Assembly: GCA_963707145.1 (NCBI GenBank)
Contig: CAVPOQ010000007.1
Span: forward strand, 186,001-250,000
DNA from: RPQJ01 sp963707145
Lineage (GTDB): Bacteria; Pseudomonadota; Gammaproteobacteria; Steroidobacterales; Steroidobacteraceae
Reading direction: 5' to 3'
DNA: 64,000 nucleotides
In this document: one piece after another, positions 44,227-54,176 of the stretch
Layout: every line of letters begins with the position of its first letter
How positions within the stretch are numbered: position 1 is the stretch's first letter
The notes under the pieces: generated by a model
Databases searched by the model: none
What the model was told of the DNA's origin: nothing
What the model saw: the letters and a program-made list of their open reading frames with translations, nothing else
Position numbers and translations under genes: made by a program

Positions 44227-44700
44227 ATGCAGCGCACCACGATCACCCTCGATGACGACCTGATGGCGAGGCTCGACGAGTTCATGGCCGAGCGTCAGTA
44301 CGCCAACCGTTCCGAGGCGATCCGCGACCTCGTGCGCGCCGGACTCGAGCAGGTCACCCTCGAGGCATCCCCGCGGGCCCAGTGCCTGGGCGCCGCCATC
44401 TATGTCTACGACCATGAGTCGCGCGAGCTTTCGAGCCGGCTCACGCGCGCGGCCCACGACCACCACGACCTCTCGCTTGCCACGCTGCACGTGCACCTCG
44501 ACCACGACAGCTGCATGGAGGTGACCGTGCTGCGCGGCGCGGTCGCCGAGGTGCGCCACTTTGCCGACCACGTCATCGCCGAGCGCGGCGTGCGCCACGG
44601 CCGGCTCGTGCTGGTGCCGGTGGAGGAGCAGACCGAGACCCACGCGCACGGCGATGCTCGCGCCGCGCCGCACCGGCACGTGCACGTGCGCCGGCGCTGA
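44227..44700 (+). CDS. nikR: Nickel-responsive regulator NikR
   Basis: Ribbon-helix-helix repressor of 157 residues. The N-terminal DNA-binding part reads 'QRTTITLDDDLMARLDEFMAERQYANRSEAIRDLVRAGL'. The C-terminal ACT-like nickel domain keeps the site residues His88, His90 and Cys96 in 'ATLHVHLDHDSCMEV', plus the preceding His run (77-80) that supplies the fourth ligand in E. coli NikR. The His-rich C-terminus (THAHGDARAAPHRHVHV) is an extra that may bind metal. With Ni2+ bound, NikR represses nickel uptake; the perfect box at 43613-43640 before the TonB receptor is its evident local target. No nik ABC transporter, hydrogenase or urease gene is in the window. Confidence 0.93.
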   Translation: MQRTTITLDDDLMARLDEFMAERQYANRSEAIRDLVRAGLEQVTLEASPRAQCLGAAIYVYDHESRELSSRLTRAAHDHHDLSLATLHVHLDHDSCMEVTVLRGAVAEVRHFADHVIAERGVRHGRLVLVPVEEQTETHAHGDARAAPHRHVHVRRR

Positions 44701-44875
44701 ATCCGGCCAGACCGTGCTGCGGTGCGGCGCGCGCCGGATGCCGGTGGTCCTGCAGGCGATCGATCTCGACTGAACGTAATCCGCTCTGGGGCCGACTCGA
44801 TGTGCGGCTGTGTCACAGATCCGGCGACGCATCGCCAGGGCGGGTTGCCGTCGGTGCCGTCGCGAGTATCGTCGT

Positions 44876-44970
44876 CGCTCATGGGCAAACCCGCCGCAAG
44901 GCGGGGACGCAAAGCCTCCGGTCCTCCCGGGCGACAAGACGCCGGTGCGGACAGCGGGGTTGCCGGACAT
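44876..44970 (+). ncRNA. c-di-GMP-I riboswitch (GEMM)
   Basis: The RNA shows the conserved GEMM-I core: GGGCAAACC, a short GC stem closed by a GCAA tetraloop, GGGACGCAAAGCCTCCGG, then a variable arm and its receptor side GGACAGCGGGGTTGCCGG. The GCAA tetraloop and the CCTCCGG/CAGCGGGGTT elements are the usual tetraloop-receptor and ligand pocket. It ends about 15 bases before the ATG of the downstream gene, so ligand binding probably alters access to the ribosome site (AGGCAGG) or nearby termination. Whether it is an ON or OFF switch cannot be read directly. Confidence 0.9.
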
Positions 44971-44984
44971 CAGGCAGGTGCGCG

Positions 44985-45581
44985 ATGGCCGTATCGAAAT
45001 GGCGAACCCTGGTCTGCGGAACCATCTGTTGCCTGGCGGCAGCCACGGCGACGTCGGAGGACATGGGTCGCGGGCCGGCTGCGGCTGGCGAAGCGACGGG
45101 TCCGTCGCGACTGCACGAACTGCTCGCTCGCCAGCTCACGATCGTGCGCAGCAAGGCTCCGGCCTGGATCCGCGAACTCTCGTCCGATCGCATCGATCCG
45201 CGGGCGGCGGCGGGCGAGGACACGGTGCAACTCGTCATCCAGCAGGACCGCTCCGACGGCACCGATCTCCTCACGCTGCGCTACCCGCTCGCGGGCAGCG
45301 GCGCGGTGCGCGCCTATGCCGGCGCGGGGCTCAACCGCGCCGCCACCCTCGCCGAAGACCCCGCCACGACCGAGCCGCTTTCGGCCCGCAACCGCAACCG
45401 TTCCGTGGGAGCCGCGGCGGAGCTCGGCGCCGAGTACCGCGCCAGCGAGCGGCTGCTCGTAAGCGCGGACCTGCGCTGGGCCGAGCTCGACTCCGACGCC
45501 GTGCGGCTCACCAGCAACGACGGCATCGTCGCGGCCGACGAACTGTCGGTCGGCGTGTCGCTGGGCTGGCGCTTCCGCTGA
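44985..45581 (+). CDS. c-di-GMP-controlled exported outer-membrane-like protein
   Basis: Protein of 198 residues from the ATG at 44985, immediately after the c-di-GMP riboswitch; longer frames would run through the RNA and are rejected. A signal peptide (WRTLVCGTICCLAAATATS) is followed by a helix-rich part ('RLHELLARQLTIVRSKAPAWIREL') and a C-terminal half of alternating beta strands ('AVRAYAGAGLN', 'GAAAELGAEYR', 'LLVSADLRWAELD', 'LSVGVSLGWRFR'), like a small outer-membrane beta-barrel. No family is recognised. Riboswitch control implies a role tied to biofilm, surface or motility transitions. Cardiolipin synthase follows after 85 bases. Confidence 0.7.
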   Translation: MAVSKWRTLVCGTICCLAAATATSEDMGRGPAAAGEATGPSRLHELLARQLTIVRSKAPAWIRELSSDRIDPRAAAGEDTVQLVIQQDRSDGTDLLTLRYPLAGSGAVRAYAGAGLNRAATLAEDPATTEPLSARNRNRSVGAAAELGAEYRASERLLVSADLRWAELDSDAVRLTSNDGIVAADELSVGVSLGWRFR

Positions 45582-45666
45582 GCAGTACGGGCCGCGGCAC
45601 CCGGCGGCCTGCGTCACGGTCGCGTAGACTGCGGGTCCCGTCCGCAGCGCGCGCGGTCGTCCACCG

Positions 45667-47115
45667 ATGCACAGCCTCCAGGCCTGGCTCCGGGAAGTCT
45701 GGCCTTACCTCGTCACGATCGCCTACGTCGCTGGCGCGTCCTGGGTGACGGTTGATGCGGTGCTGCGCAAGCGGCACGCGCCCGCGGTCGTCGCCTGGGT
45801 CGGGCTCGCGTGGCTCGCGCCGATCTCCGGGGCGATCGCCTACTTCCTGCTCGGCATCAACCGCATCCAGCGTTCCGGGAGCGCGCTGGAGCGGCAGCCC
45901 GCCGTTGCTCCGGATTCGGCAGCCCGCGCCGCCCCCGGGTGCGGGCAGGCGCTCTCGATCGCCCCGGGCTTCGCGGGACTGCTGCGGCTCGGCGAGCGCG
46001 TGACCCGCCGCCCTCTCTACGAAGGCAACCGCATCGAGCCGCTGGTGGATGGCGACGCGGCGTATCCCGAGATGCTCGCGGCCATCGAGGGCGCGGAGCA
46101 GTCGATCACGCTGGCGAGCTACATCTTCGACACGGACTTCGCGGGCCACGCCTTCCGCGACGCGCTGGTGCGCGCCCGGAACCGCGGCGTCGCGGTGCGC
46201 GTGCTGATCGACGACGTCGGGGCGCGCTACAGCAAGCCCACCATGCTCGGTGAACTGCGCGGTGCCGGCGTTACGGTGGCGGCGTTCCTGCCGACCCGCG
46301 TGCCGCGGCTGTTCCAGTACGCCAACCTGCGCAACCACCGCAAGATCATGGTCGTGGACGGGCGGGTCGGCTTCACCGGCGGCATGAACATCCGCGCGGG
46401 CCACTGGCGCGAGCGCTCGCCCGAGTCTCCGGTGCGCTGCGTGCACTTCCGCCTGGACGGCCCGGCCGTCGCCGACATGCAGGCCATGTTCGCAGCCGAC
46501 TGGGCCTTCACGACCGGGGAGCGGCTGGAGGGCGCGCGCTGGTTCGCGCCGGCCCGCGAGTGCGGCCCGGTCGCGGTGCGCGGGGTGCCGGACGGTCCCG
46601 ACGCGGACATCGACAACCTGCCGCAACTGCTGCTCGGCGCGCTGTCGGTCGCCACGCGGCGGGCGAGGGTCGTCACGCCCTACTTCCTTCCGGACGACAG
46701 CCTGATGCGCGCGCTGCAGGTCGCGGCGCTGCGCGGCGTCGCGGTCGACATCGTGATCCCCGGTCGAAGCAACGTGCCGCTGATGGACTGGGCGATGACG
46801 CCGCAGCTGCCGTGGCTGCTCGAGTCGGGTTGCCGCATCTACCGCACGCCGCCGCCGTTTGACCACAGCAAGCTGTGCGTCGTGGACGAGGAGTGGGCGC
46901 TGGTGGGTTCGACCAACTGGGATGCGCGCAGTCTGCGCCTCAATTTCGAGTACAACCTGGAGTGCTACGACCGCGAGCTCGCCGCGCGGCTCGATGCGAT
47001 CATCGACGCGAAGATCGCGGCCGGGCGTGCCATGACGCGCGCCGAGATCGAGTCACGACCGCTGCCCCTGCGGCTGCGCGACGGATTGACGCGGCTGCTG
47101 TCGCCGTATCTCTGA
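45667..47115 (+). CDS. cls: Cardiolipin synthase (phospholipase D family)
   Basis: Inner-membrane phospholipid enzyme of 482 residues joining two phosphatidylglycerols to cardiolipin plus glycerol. Two N-terminal helices ('VWPYLVTIAYVAGASWVTV', 'AVVAWVGLAWLAPISGAIAYFLLG') anchor it. Two HKD motifs are complete: 'NHRKIMVVDGRVGFTGGMN' and 'DHSKLCVVDEEWALVGSTN'. Length and order match ClsA-type enzymes. It ends 38 bases from the stop of the convergent serine hydrolase gene. Confidence 0.93.
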   Translation: MHSLQAWLREVWPYLVTIAYVAGASWVTVDAVLRKRHAPAVVAWVGLAWLAPISGAIAYFLLGINRIQRSGSALERQPAVAPDSAARAAPGCGQALSIAPGFAGLLRLGERVTRRPLYEGNRIEPLVDGDAAYPEMLAAIEGAEQSITLASYIFDTDFAGHAFRDALVRARNRGVAVRVLIDDVGARYSKPTMLGELRGAGVTVAAFLPTRVPRLFQYANLRNHRKIMVVDGRVGFTGGMNIRAGHWRERSPESPVRCVHFRLDGPAVADMQAMFAADWAFTTGERLEGARWFAPARECGPVAVRGVPDGPDADIDNLPQLLLGALSVATRRARVVTPYFLPDDSLMRALQVAALRGVAVDIVIPGRSNVPLMDWAMTPQLPWLLESGCRIYRTPPPFDHSKLCVVDEEWALVGSTNWDARSLRLNFEYNLECYDRELAARLDAIIDAKIAAGRAMTRAEIESRPLPLRLRDGLTRLLSPYL

Positions 47116-47153
47116 CGGGCACCAAGCGCCGCGCCGGCGACGCGCACCACAGG

Positions 47154-48017
47154 CTACGGCTGGGCGGCCGCGAGGCCGAGGTTCGCGATCAGGAGCTCGG
47201 TGAAGCGCCCGAGGCGCGCCACGTCCCAGGGTTCCGCAAGCGAGGGATCCCAGCCATTGGTGTAGGCGGCGATGATCAGTCGCCGGCCGTTCGGCAGCTC
47301 GGCGTACATGATGTCCTCGAGCGTGTCGAAGGCGGTGCCGACCTTGTTCTCGTGGGCCGAGCCGGGCGGCAGCCCGGCCCCCAGTGCGCTGTGGGCCGAG
47401 AGCGCCGGCCGGCGCAGCAGCGAGCGCATGTAGGCCGTGGCCTGCGGCTCGATCGCGCCGCTCACGACCGCGAGCATCAGTGCCGCCGAGGCGTCCGCCG
47501 ACATGGCGTTGCGCCCGAGCCGTTGCCAGGCCTGGTGCTCGAGCCCCGTCGGTTCCTCGCCGGAGTTCGTCGGATAGGTCTTGGTGAACAGGCGCTGGCC
47601 GCGCAGCAGGCTGTGCGCATCGAGCACGCGTTCCGTGTAGCGGCGCTGCGCGATCCACGTCTCGAGGTCGGCCCCCTCGACCGGCCCGTTGCGCACGCCG
47701 CTGACCGCGTCGACGACCTCGCCGGCGGCGACATTGTCTGACTCCGCGATCATCGGTCGCACGTGGCGGTCGAGGCACTCGGGCGCCTCGCCGCGCTCGG
47801 CGCACCAGTGCACGGCGGCGACCATGAACGGCAGCTTCACGCAGCTCGCCGGGTAGGCCAGCGCGTCGCCCTGCACGCTGCCGCGCAGCCACTGGCCGTC
47901 CGGCCCTTCGACCAGGGCAGTGACGTGCATGCGGTCGAAGTCCTGGCCGGCGAGGAAGCCCGCGCGGGCCGCCTCGACCGCCGCCTGGACGCGCGCGTCG
48001 TCGCGCGTCGACGGCGG
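47154..48017 (-). CDS. Class A beta-lactamase-like serine hydrolase domain, 5' end unclear
   Basis: A penicillin-binding/beta-lactamase-fold domain: S-x-x-K in 'YPASCVKLPFMVAAVHW', SDN in 'IAESDNVAAGEVV', and K-V-G in 'AHENKVGTAFDTLED' in place of KTG. An ATG occurs at 47930, but the domain clearly extends upstream to ~48017 (DDARVQAAVEAARAGFLAGQDFD), where a TAG blocks this frame and no start codon exists. The preceding hydroxylase frame runs in without a stop, so a one-base break near 48000-48025 probably joins the two: either one fusion protein (span 49149-47154 is 665 codons plus one base) or two genes whose junction is obscured. As family members go, it could be a carboxypeptidase or esterase rather than a resistance enzyme. 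Confidence 0.65.
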   Translation of the reverse strand, partial: PPSTRDDARVQAAVEAARAGFLAGQDFDRMHVTALVEGPDGQWLRGSVQGDALAYPASCVKLPFMVAAVHWCAERGEAPECLDRHVRPMIAESDNVAAGEVVDAVSGVRNGPVEGADLETWIAQRRYTERVLDAHSLLRGQRLFTKTYPTNSGEEPTGLEHQAWQRLGRNAMSADASAALMLAVVSGAIEPQATAYMRSLLRRPALSAHSALGAGLPPGSAHENKVGTAFDTLEDIMYAELPNGRRLIIAAYTNGWDPSLAEPWDVARLGRFTELLIANLGLAAAQP

Positions 48018-49149
48018 CTACCGCGGCCGGCGCCACCGCGAGCCACAGCAGCAGCAGGCCCGCAGTCTCGATCGACAGCGCGGTCGGCAGCCGCAGCCGT
48101 CCCTGCATCACCGCGCCGGTGATCCACAGCACGCCGATCACGGCGAACGCGCCCGCCGCGAGCATCGGCAACGGCAGCGAGTCCGAATACCAGAGCAGCG
48201 GCAGTGCGCCCGCGAGCGCGACCGCGAAATGCACGAGCGCGAAGGCCCGCGCGGCGCGGCTGACCGGCGGGTCGAACCGGCGCACGCGGCGTATGTCGAA
48301 GGCCGGCTTGACCCAGACGGGAGCCCCGGCCGGCGCCGGCTGCCAGCCCGGCGGCATGAACCAGACCGCCAGCCGATCGCGCCAGCGCTCCGCCCGCCAC
48401 GTCCTGCGCGCGAGGTCGGCGTACACCTCGAAGTTGGCCCACAGCGGATCCCAGGACTCCAGCGGCGCGCGCGTGCCATACACGCAGGTCTCGTCCTCCT
48501 CGATGAAGGTACCGAACAGGCGGTCCCAGAGCATGAGGATGCCGCCGTAGTTGCGGTCGATGTAGCCGTCGTTCACCGCGTGGTGCACGCGATGATTCGA
48601 AGGCGAGCCGAACCAGCGGTCGAACCAGCCGAGCCTGCCGATCTGCTCGGTGTGGATCCAGTACTGGTACAGCAGGTTCACGACCGCGGCGACCACGAAC
48701 ACCTGCGGCGGGATGCCGACGATCGCCATCGGCAGGTAGAAGATCCAGCCGAGCAGCGCCCCGGAGCTGGTCTGCCGCAGTGCAGTCGAGAGGTTGTACT
48801 CCTGGCTCTGGTGATGCACGACGTGCGAGGCCCAGAACACCGCGCTCTCGTGGCCGAGGCGGTGGTTCCAGTAGTAGCAGAAGTCGTAGGCGATGATTGC
48901 GATGGCCCAGGTCCACCAGCGGTCCGCGGGCAGCTCCTGGAGCGCGGCGACCGAATACACCGCGGCATAGATGCCCACCGCGAGCAGGCGCGTGAACAGT
49001 CCGACCAGCTGGCTCATGACGCCGAGGCTCAGGCTGTTGATGGCGTCGTTCAGCCGGTAGTTGCTGCGGCCGCGGGCCCGCCCGATCGCCCACTCGAGGG
49101 CGATGAGCGCGAAGAACACCGGCGTGGCGAGTGCGATCGTCCGGCCCAT
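48010..49149 (-). CDS. Sterol desaturase/fatty acid hydroxylase family protein
   Basis: Integral membrane non-heme diiron oxygenase of about 380 residues. The three His clusters are 'YWNHRLGHESAV', 'SHVVHHQSQEYN' and 'NHRVHHAVNDGYIDRNYGG'. Several hydrophobic helices surround them, and four more occur in the C-terminal part up to 'ETAGLLLLWLAVAP'. It would hydroxylate or desaturate a lipid chain. The 3' end is uncertain: no stop occurs in this frame near 48000, and the sequence seems to pass into the serine hydrolase domain after a frame break. It starts 9 bases after glpK on the same strand and thus belongs to the end of the sulfolactate/glycerol operon, perhaps acting on lipid released with the sulfosugar headgroup. 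Confidence 0.78.
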
Positions 49150-49158
49150 GCGCGAGCC

Positions 49159-50654
<1,496 letters not shown>

Positions 50655-50681
50655 GGAAACCTCTCGTGGCCCGAGAGATTA

Positions 50682-52206
50682 CTACAGCGACTCGCCTCCG
50701 GGCCCCGGCAGCGGATGACGCTGGAGCCAGTCGTCGAGTACCGCCTCGCCGCCTGCCGGCACGTGCAGCCCGAGCTTGCTGCGGCGGAGGAGGATGTCCT
50801 CGGCGGCGACGGCCCACTCCTCGCGGCGCAGGTAATCGATCTCGCGGGCGTGGAGTGCCGGCAGGACTTCCTCGCCGAGGTCGGCCAGCGAGCCGGCGCC
50901 GTCGAGGATCCGCGCGGCACGGGTCCCGTAGGCCCGCGCGTAGCGCTGCAGCAGCGGCGCGGGCATCCAGGGGTGACGGGTCGCGAGGCCCGCGTGGAAG
51001 GCGTCGAAGTCGGCGCCGGGCAGGTCCCCACCCGGCAGCGGTGCAGCCGCGGTCCAGTGGGCCGCGCTGCAGCCGAGCCGCGGTGCGAGTTCGTCGATCA
51101 CGTCCTCGGCGAGCTTGCGGTAGGTGGTGAGTTTGCCGCCGTACACGGACAGCAGCGGCGCGCCCGCCGTGTCGAGGTCGAGCACGTAGTCGCGGGTCAC
51201 ACTGGTGGCGCGGTCGCGTGGATCGGCGAGCAGCGGTCGCAGGCCGGCGAAGGTCCACGCCACGTCGCTGCGCGCGAGGTCGCGCGAGAAGTAGCGGTTG
51301 GCGAGCGCGAGCAGGTACTCGATCTCGGGCTCGTCGATCGCGGGCGTGGCGAGGTCGCCCGCGTAGTCCGTCTCGGTGGTGCCGATCAGCGTGTAGTCGC
51401 CCTCGTAGGGGATCGCGAATACGACGCGGCCGTCCGCGCCCTGGAAAATGTAGGCGTAGTCGTGCTCGAACAGCCGCGGCACGACGATGTGGCTGCCCTT
51501 CACCTGCCGCGGGTGGTGGCCCGCGCCGAGCGTCGTGGCACCGTCGAGGAAGCGATCGACCCAGGGCCCGGTGGCGTTGACCACCGCTCGCGCCTCGACC
51601 TCGATCGTACCGCCGCCGGCCCGCTCGAGCGTGGCGCTCCAGCGTTCGCCGCGCCGCTCGAGCCGCGTGCAGCGCGTGCGGGTGAGCACGGTGGCGCCGT
51701 GCTCGCGTGCGTCCATGGCGGTGATCACCACGAGCCGCGCGTCGTCGACCCACGCGTCGGAGTACACGAAGCCCCTGGTGTAGCGCGTCTCGAGCGGCGC
51801 GCCGGCCGGGTGGCGCCTCAGGTTCACGCTGCCGGAGGCGGGCAGCAGCCGCCGCCGCGCGAGGTGGTCGTAGAGGAACAGTCCCGCCCGGATCATCCAG
51901 GCGGGCCGCAGGTGCGCGTCGTGTGGCAGCACGAAGCGCAACGGCCAGCAGATGTGCGGCGCCGAGGTGAGCACGATCTCGCGTTCGCGCAGCGACTTGC
52001 GCACCAGCGCGAAGTCGTAGAACTCGAGGTAGCGCAGGCCGCCGTGGATCAGCTTGGTGCTGGCCGAGGAGGTGTGCGAGGCGAGGTCGTGCTGCTCGCA
52101 GAGCAGCGTGCGCAGGCCGCGGCCCGGCCGCGTCGCGCGCGATGCCGGCACCGTTGATGCCGCCGCCGACGACCAGCAGGTCGTAGCTCGCCGGCGTGCC
52201 CGTCAT
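50682..52206 (-). CDS. glpD: Aerobic glycerol-3-phosphate dehydrogenase, frame break
   Basis: FAD-dependent, membrane-associated enzyme oxidising glycerol 3-phosphate to dihydroxyacetone phosphate with electrons to quinone. The FAD motif 'YDLLVVGGGINGAGIARDAAG' reads from the ATG at 52206; near 52130 a +1 shift leads to 'RGLRTLLCEQHDLASHTSSASTKLIHGGLRYLE', the GlpD signature, and the rest, including 'GTTETDYAGDL' and 'VYGGKLTTYRKLAED'. The span is 508 codons plus one base; GlpD is usually ~500-510 aa. The extra base is likely in the GGCCGGGCC run. ATGA overlap with the upstream dehydrogenase gene shows coupling. It acts directly after GlpK. Confidence 0.87.
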
Positions 52207-53130
52207 GCGCCGAGGTGCCGCGCGACGGCCTCGGCGGTGACGGCGCTCACGCGCACGTTCGATTCCTCGGTGACGCCGGCGATGTGCGGCGTGAGGATCA
52301 GGTTCGGCACGCCGGCGAACGGCGCGCCGCCGGCGGCGTCCACCGGTTCGCGCGCGAACACGTCGAGCGCGGCACCGCAGAGGTGGCCGGAGCGCAACGC
52401 CGCGCACAGCGCCGCCTCGTCCACGATACCGCCACGCGCCGCATTCACGAGGATGGCGCCGCGCTTCATGCCGGCGATGGCCGTCGCGTCGATCATGTTG
52501 CGCGTGACGTCGGTAAGCGGCACGTGCAGGCTCACGACGTCGCTCGTGGACAGCAGTTCCGGCAGCGTCTGGCGCACCGCCTCCTGCCACGCCGCGTGGC
52601 CGGCGGGCAGCAGCGGGTCGTACGCGGCGACGCTCATGCCGAGGCCGCGCGCCATGCGTGCCGTGACGCGCGCGATCGCGCCGTAGCCCACCAGGCCGAG
52701 CCGCTTGCCGGCGAGCTCGCGACCCATCAGTTCGGTGCGCGGCCATTCGCCCGCGGCGACGCGGGCCGTCGCGAACCAGGCGTGCCGCAGCAGCATCAGT
52801 GCCGCGGTGATGACGTACTCCGCGACCGACAGGTCGTTCGCGCCGCTGGCCGGATACACCGCGATGCCGCGCGCCTCGCAGGCTGCCACGTCGATGTTGT
52901 CGAGGCCCACGCCGAGCCGCCCGACCACCTCGAGCCGCCCGGCCCCCTCGAGCAGCGCGCCGCGCACCTGGGTGCGGTTGCGCACGATCAGCGCGCGCGC
53001 CTCGCGCAGTGCCGCGGCGAGCCGCGCCGGGTCGTCCACGAGCTTCGGATCGTAGAGCACGTCGCGGCCGGCGAAGGAGGCGCGCGATGGCGGCCTCGTC
53101 CATGAACTCGCTGATCACGATCTCGGGCAT
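52203..53130 (-). CDS. D-2-hydroxyacid dehydrogenase, SlcC-like, frame break
   Basis: NAD-dependent dehydrogenase of the D-isomer-specific 2-hydroxyacid family, about 309 residues. Key parts: 'VGRLGVGLDNIDVAACEARGI', the Rossmann motif 'LGLVGYGAIARVTARMA', 'NAARGGIVDEAAL' and the catalytic-His region 'LILTPHIAGVTEES'. The first ~19 residues ('MPEIVISEFMDEAAIA') are in another frame; a one-base shift near 53078 (CTCCTTC) joins them to 'FAGRDVLYDP'. (S)-sulfolactate dehydrogenase SlcC belongs to this family and is known to be encoded with ComC and SuyAB, the arrangement seen here. Oxidation of (S)-sulfolactate to sulfopyruvate is therefore my preferred role; 3-phosphoglycerate or other hydroxyacids remain possible. 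Confidence 0.78.
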
Positions 53131-53150
53131 GGCGGGGCTCCGCGGGTCTC

Positions 53151-54170
53151 TCAGGCGGGGTGCTCGATGAGCGCGCGGATCTCGGCACGCAGGGCCGCCG
53201 GGACCGCCAGGCCCTCGGCGGCGGCCCGCGCGCGGCTCGCGAGGCGGCGCGTGCCGGGCAGCCGGACCGCGGGCTCCGCCGTCATCGCCTCGAGCAGGGT
53301 CGCCATGCGTGCATCGTAGGCGCCGCCCGAGAGCACGCCAGCGTCGAGCGCGATCAGCGCGTGCCCGATGTTCGGCGCGCCGCCCTGGTCGTCGAAGAAC
53401 GAACTCGCCTCCCAGCCGAACGCGCTGCCGGTCACGGCAGCCGCGAGGATCTCGATCATCAGCGCGAGCGCGCCGCCCTTGGCGCCGCCAATCGGCAGCA
53501 GCGTGCCGCCGAGTGCGGCCTTCGGATCGGTGGTCGGGCGTCCTTCGGCGTCCACCGCCCAGTCCGCCGGGATCGGCTTGCCGGCCTTCTCGGCGGCGAC
53601 GATCCTGCCGCGGGCCGCCACCGACATCGCGAGGTCGATCACCAGCGGTGCGGCGCCGCCCGGCAGCGGTGCGGCGAAGGCGAGCGGATTCGTCCCGAGC
53701 ATCGCCCTGCGCCCACCCCAGAACGACATTGCCTTGGGCGAGTTGCCGAGCACGATCCCGATGAGGCCGCGCTCCGCGAGCCGCTCCGCGTGCGCGCCCG
53801 CCTGGCCGAAGTGGTGCGAGCGATGCACGGCCGCGACTGCGATGCCCTGTTCGCGCGCGAGCGGGACCAGCGCCTCCAGCGCGAGATCGATGGCCGGGTA
53901 GGCGAATCCGTGACCGCCGTCCACGCGCAGCGCGGCACCGGCGACGCGCTCGAGCCGCGGCACCGCGTCGCCCCGCACCTTGCCGGCGCGTGATTGCAGC
54001 GCATAGGACGGCACGCGCGACAGGCCGTGGCCGCCCTGGCCGTCGGCCTCGGCGGCCACCAGTGCGCGCGCCGTGGGCCGTGCGTTCTCCGGGCGGGTGC
54101 GACTCGCGACCAGCGCCTCGATCGCGAGCGCCTCGGCCTCGGCGAGGCTCAGTCGCAGCGGTTCCGTCAT
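53151..54170 (-). CDS. Ldh2/malate-lactate dehydrogenase family, ComC-like
   Basis: NAD(P)-dependent dehydrogenase of 339 residues in the malate/L-lactate/ureidoglycolate (Ldh2) family. Characteristic blocks are 'DGQGGHGLSRVPSYALQ', 'AVHRSHHFGQAGAHAERL' with the catalytic His, 'IGIVLGNSPKAMSFWGGRRAMLGTNPLAFAAP', and 'GGAKGGALALMIEILAAAVTGS'. (R)-sulfolactate dehydrogenase ComC is a member. Encoded between the SlcC-like and SuyB-like genes, it fits reduction of sulfopyruvate to (R)-sulfolactate, the stereoisomer that SuyAB cleaves. The stop of the SuyB gene direction and spacing (6 bases) show tight operon packing. Other 2-hydroxyacid substrates cannot be ruled out. Confidence 0.85.
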   Translation of the reverse strand: MTEPLRLSLAEAEALAIEALVASRTRPENARPTARALVAAEADGQGGHGLSRVPSYALQSRAGKVRGDAVPRLERVAGAALRVDGGHGFAYPAIDLALEALVPLAREQGIAVAAVHRSHHFGQAGAHAERLAERGLIGIVLGNSPKAMSFWGGRRAMLGTNPLAFAAPLPGGAAPLVIDLAMSVAARGRIVAAEKAGKPIPADWAVDAEGRPTTDPKAALGGTLLPIGGAKGGALALMIEILAAAVTGSAFGWEASSFFDDQGGAPNIGHALIALDAGVLSGGAYDARMATLLEAMTAEPAVRLPGTRRLASRARAAAEGLAVPAALRAEIRALIEHPA

Positions 54171-54176
54171 GCCCGC

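Noticed and set aside
44802..44984. Upstream extension of the exported protein gene through the riboswitch
   Set aside because: The region is a conserved c-di-GMP-I RNA, and the signal peptide begins at 44985.
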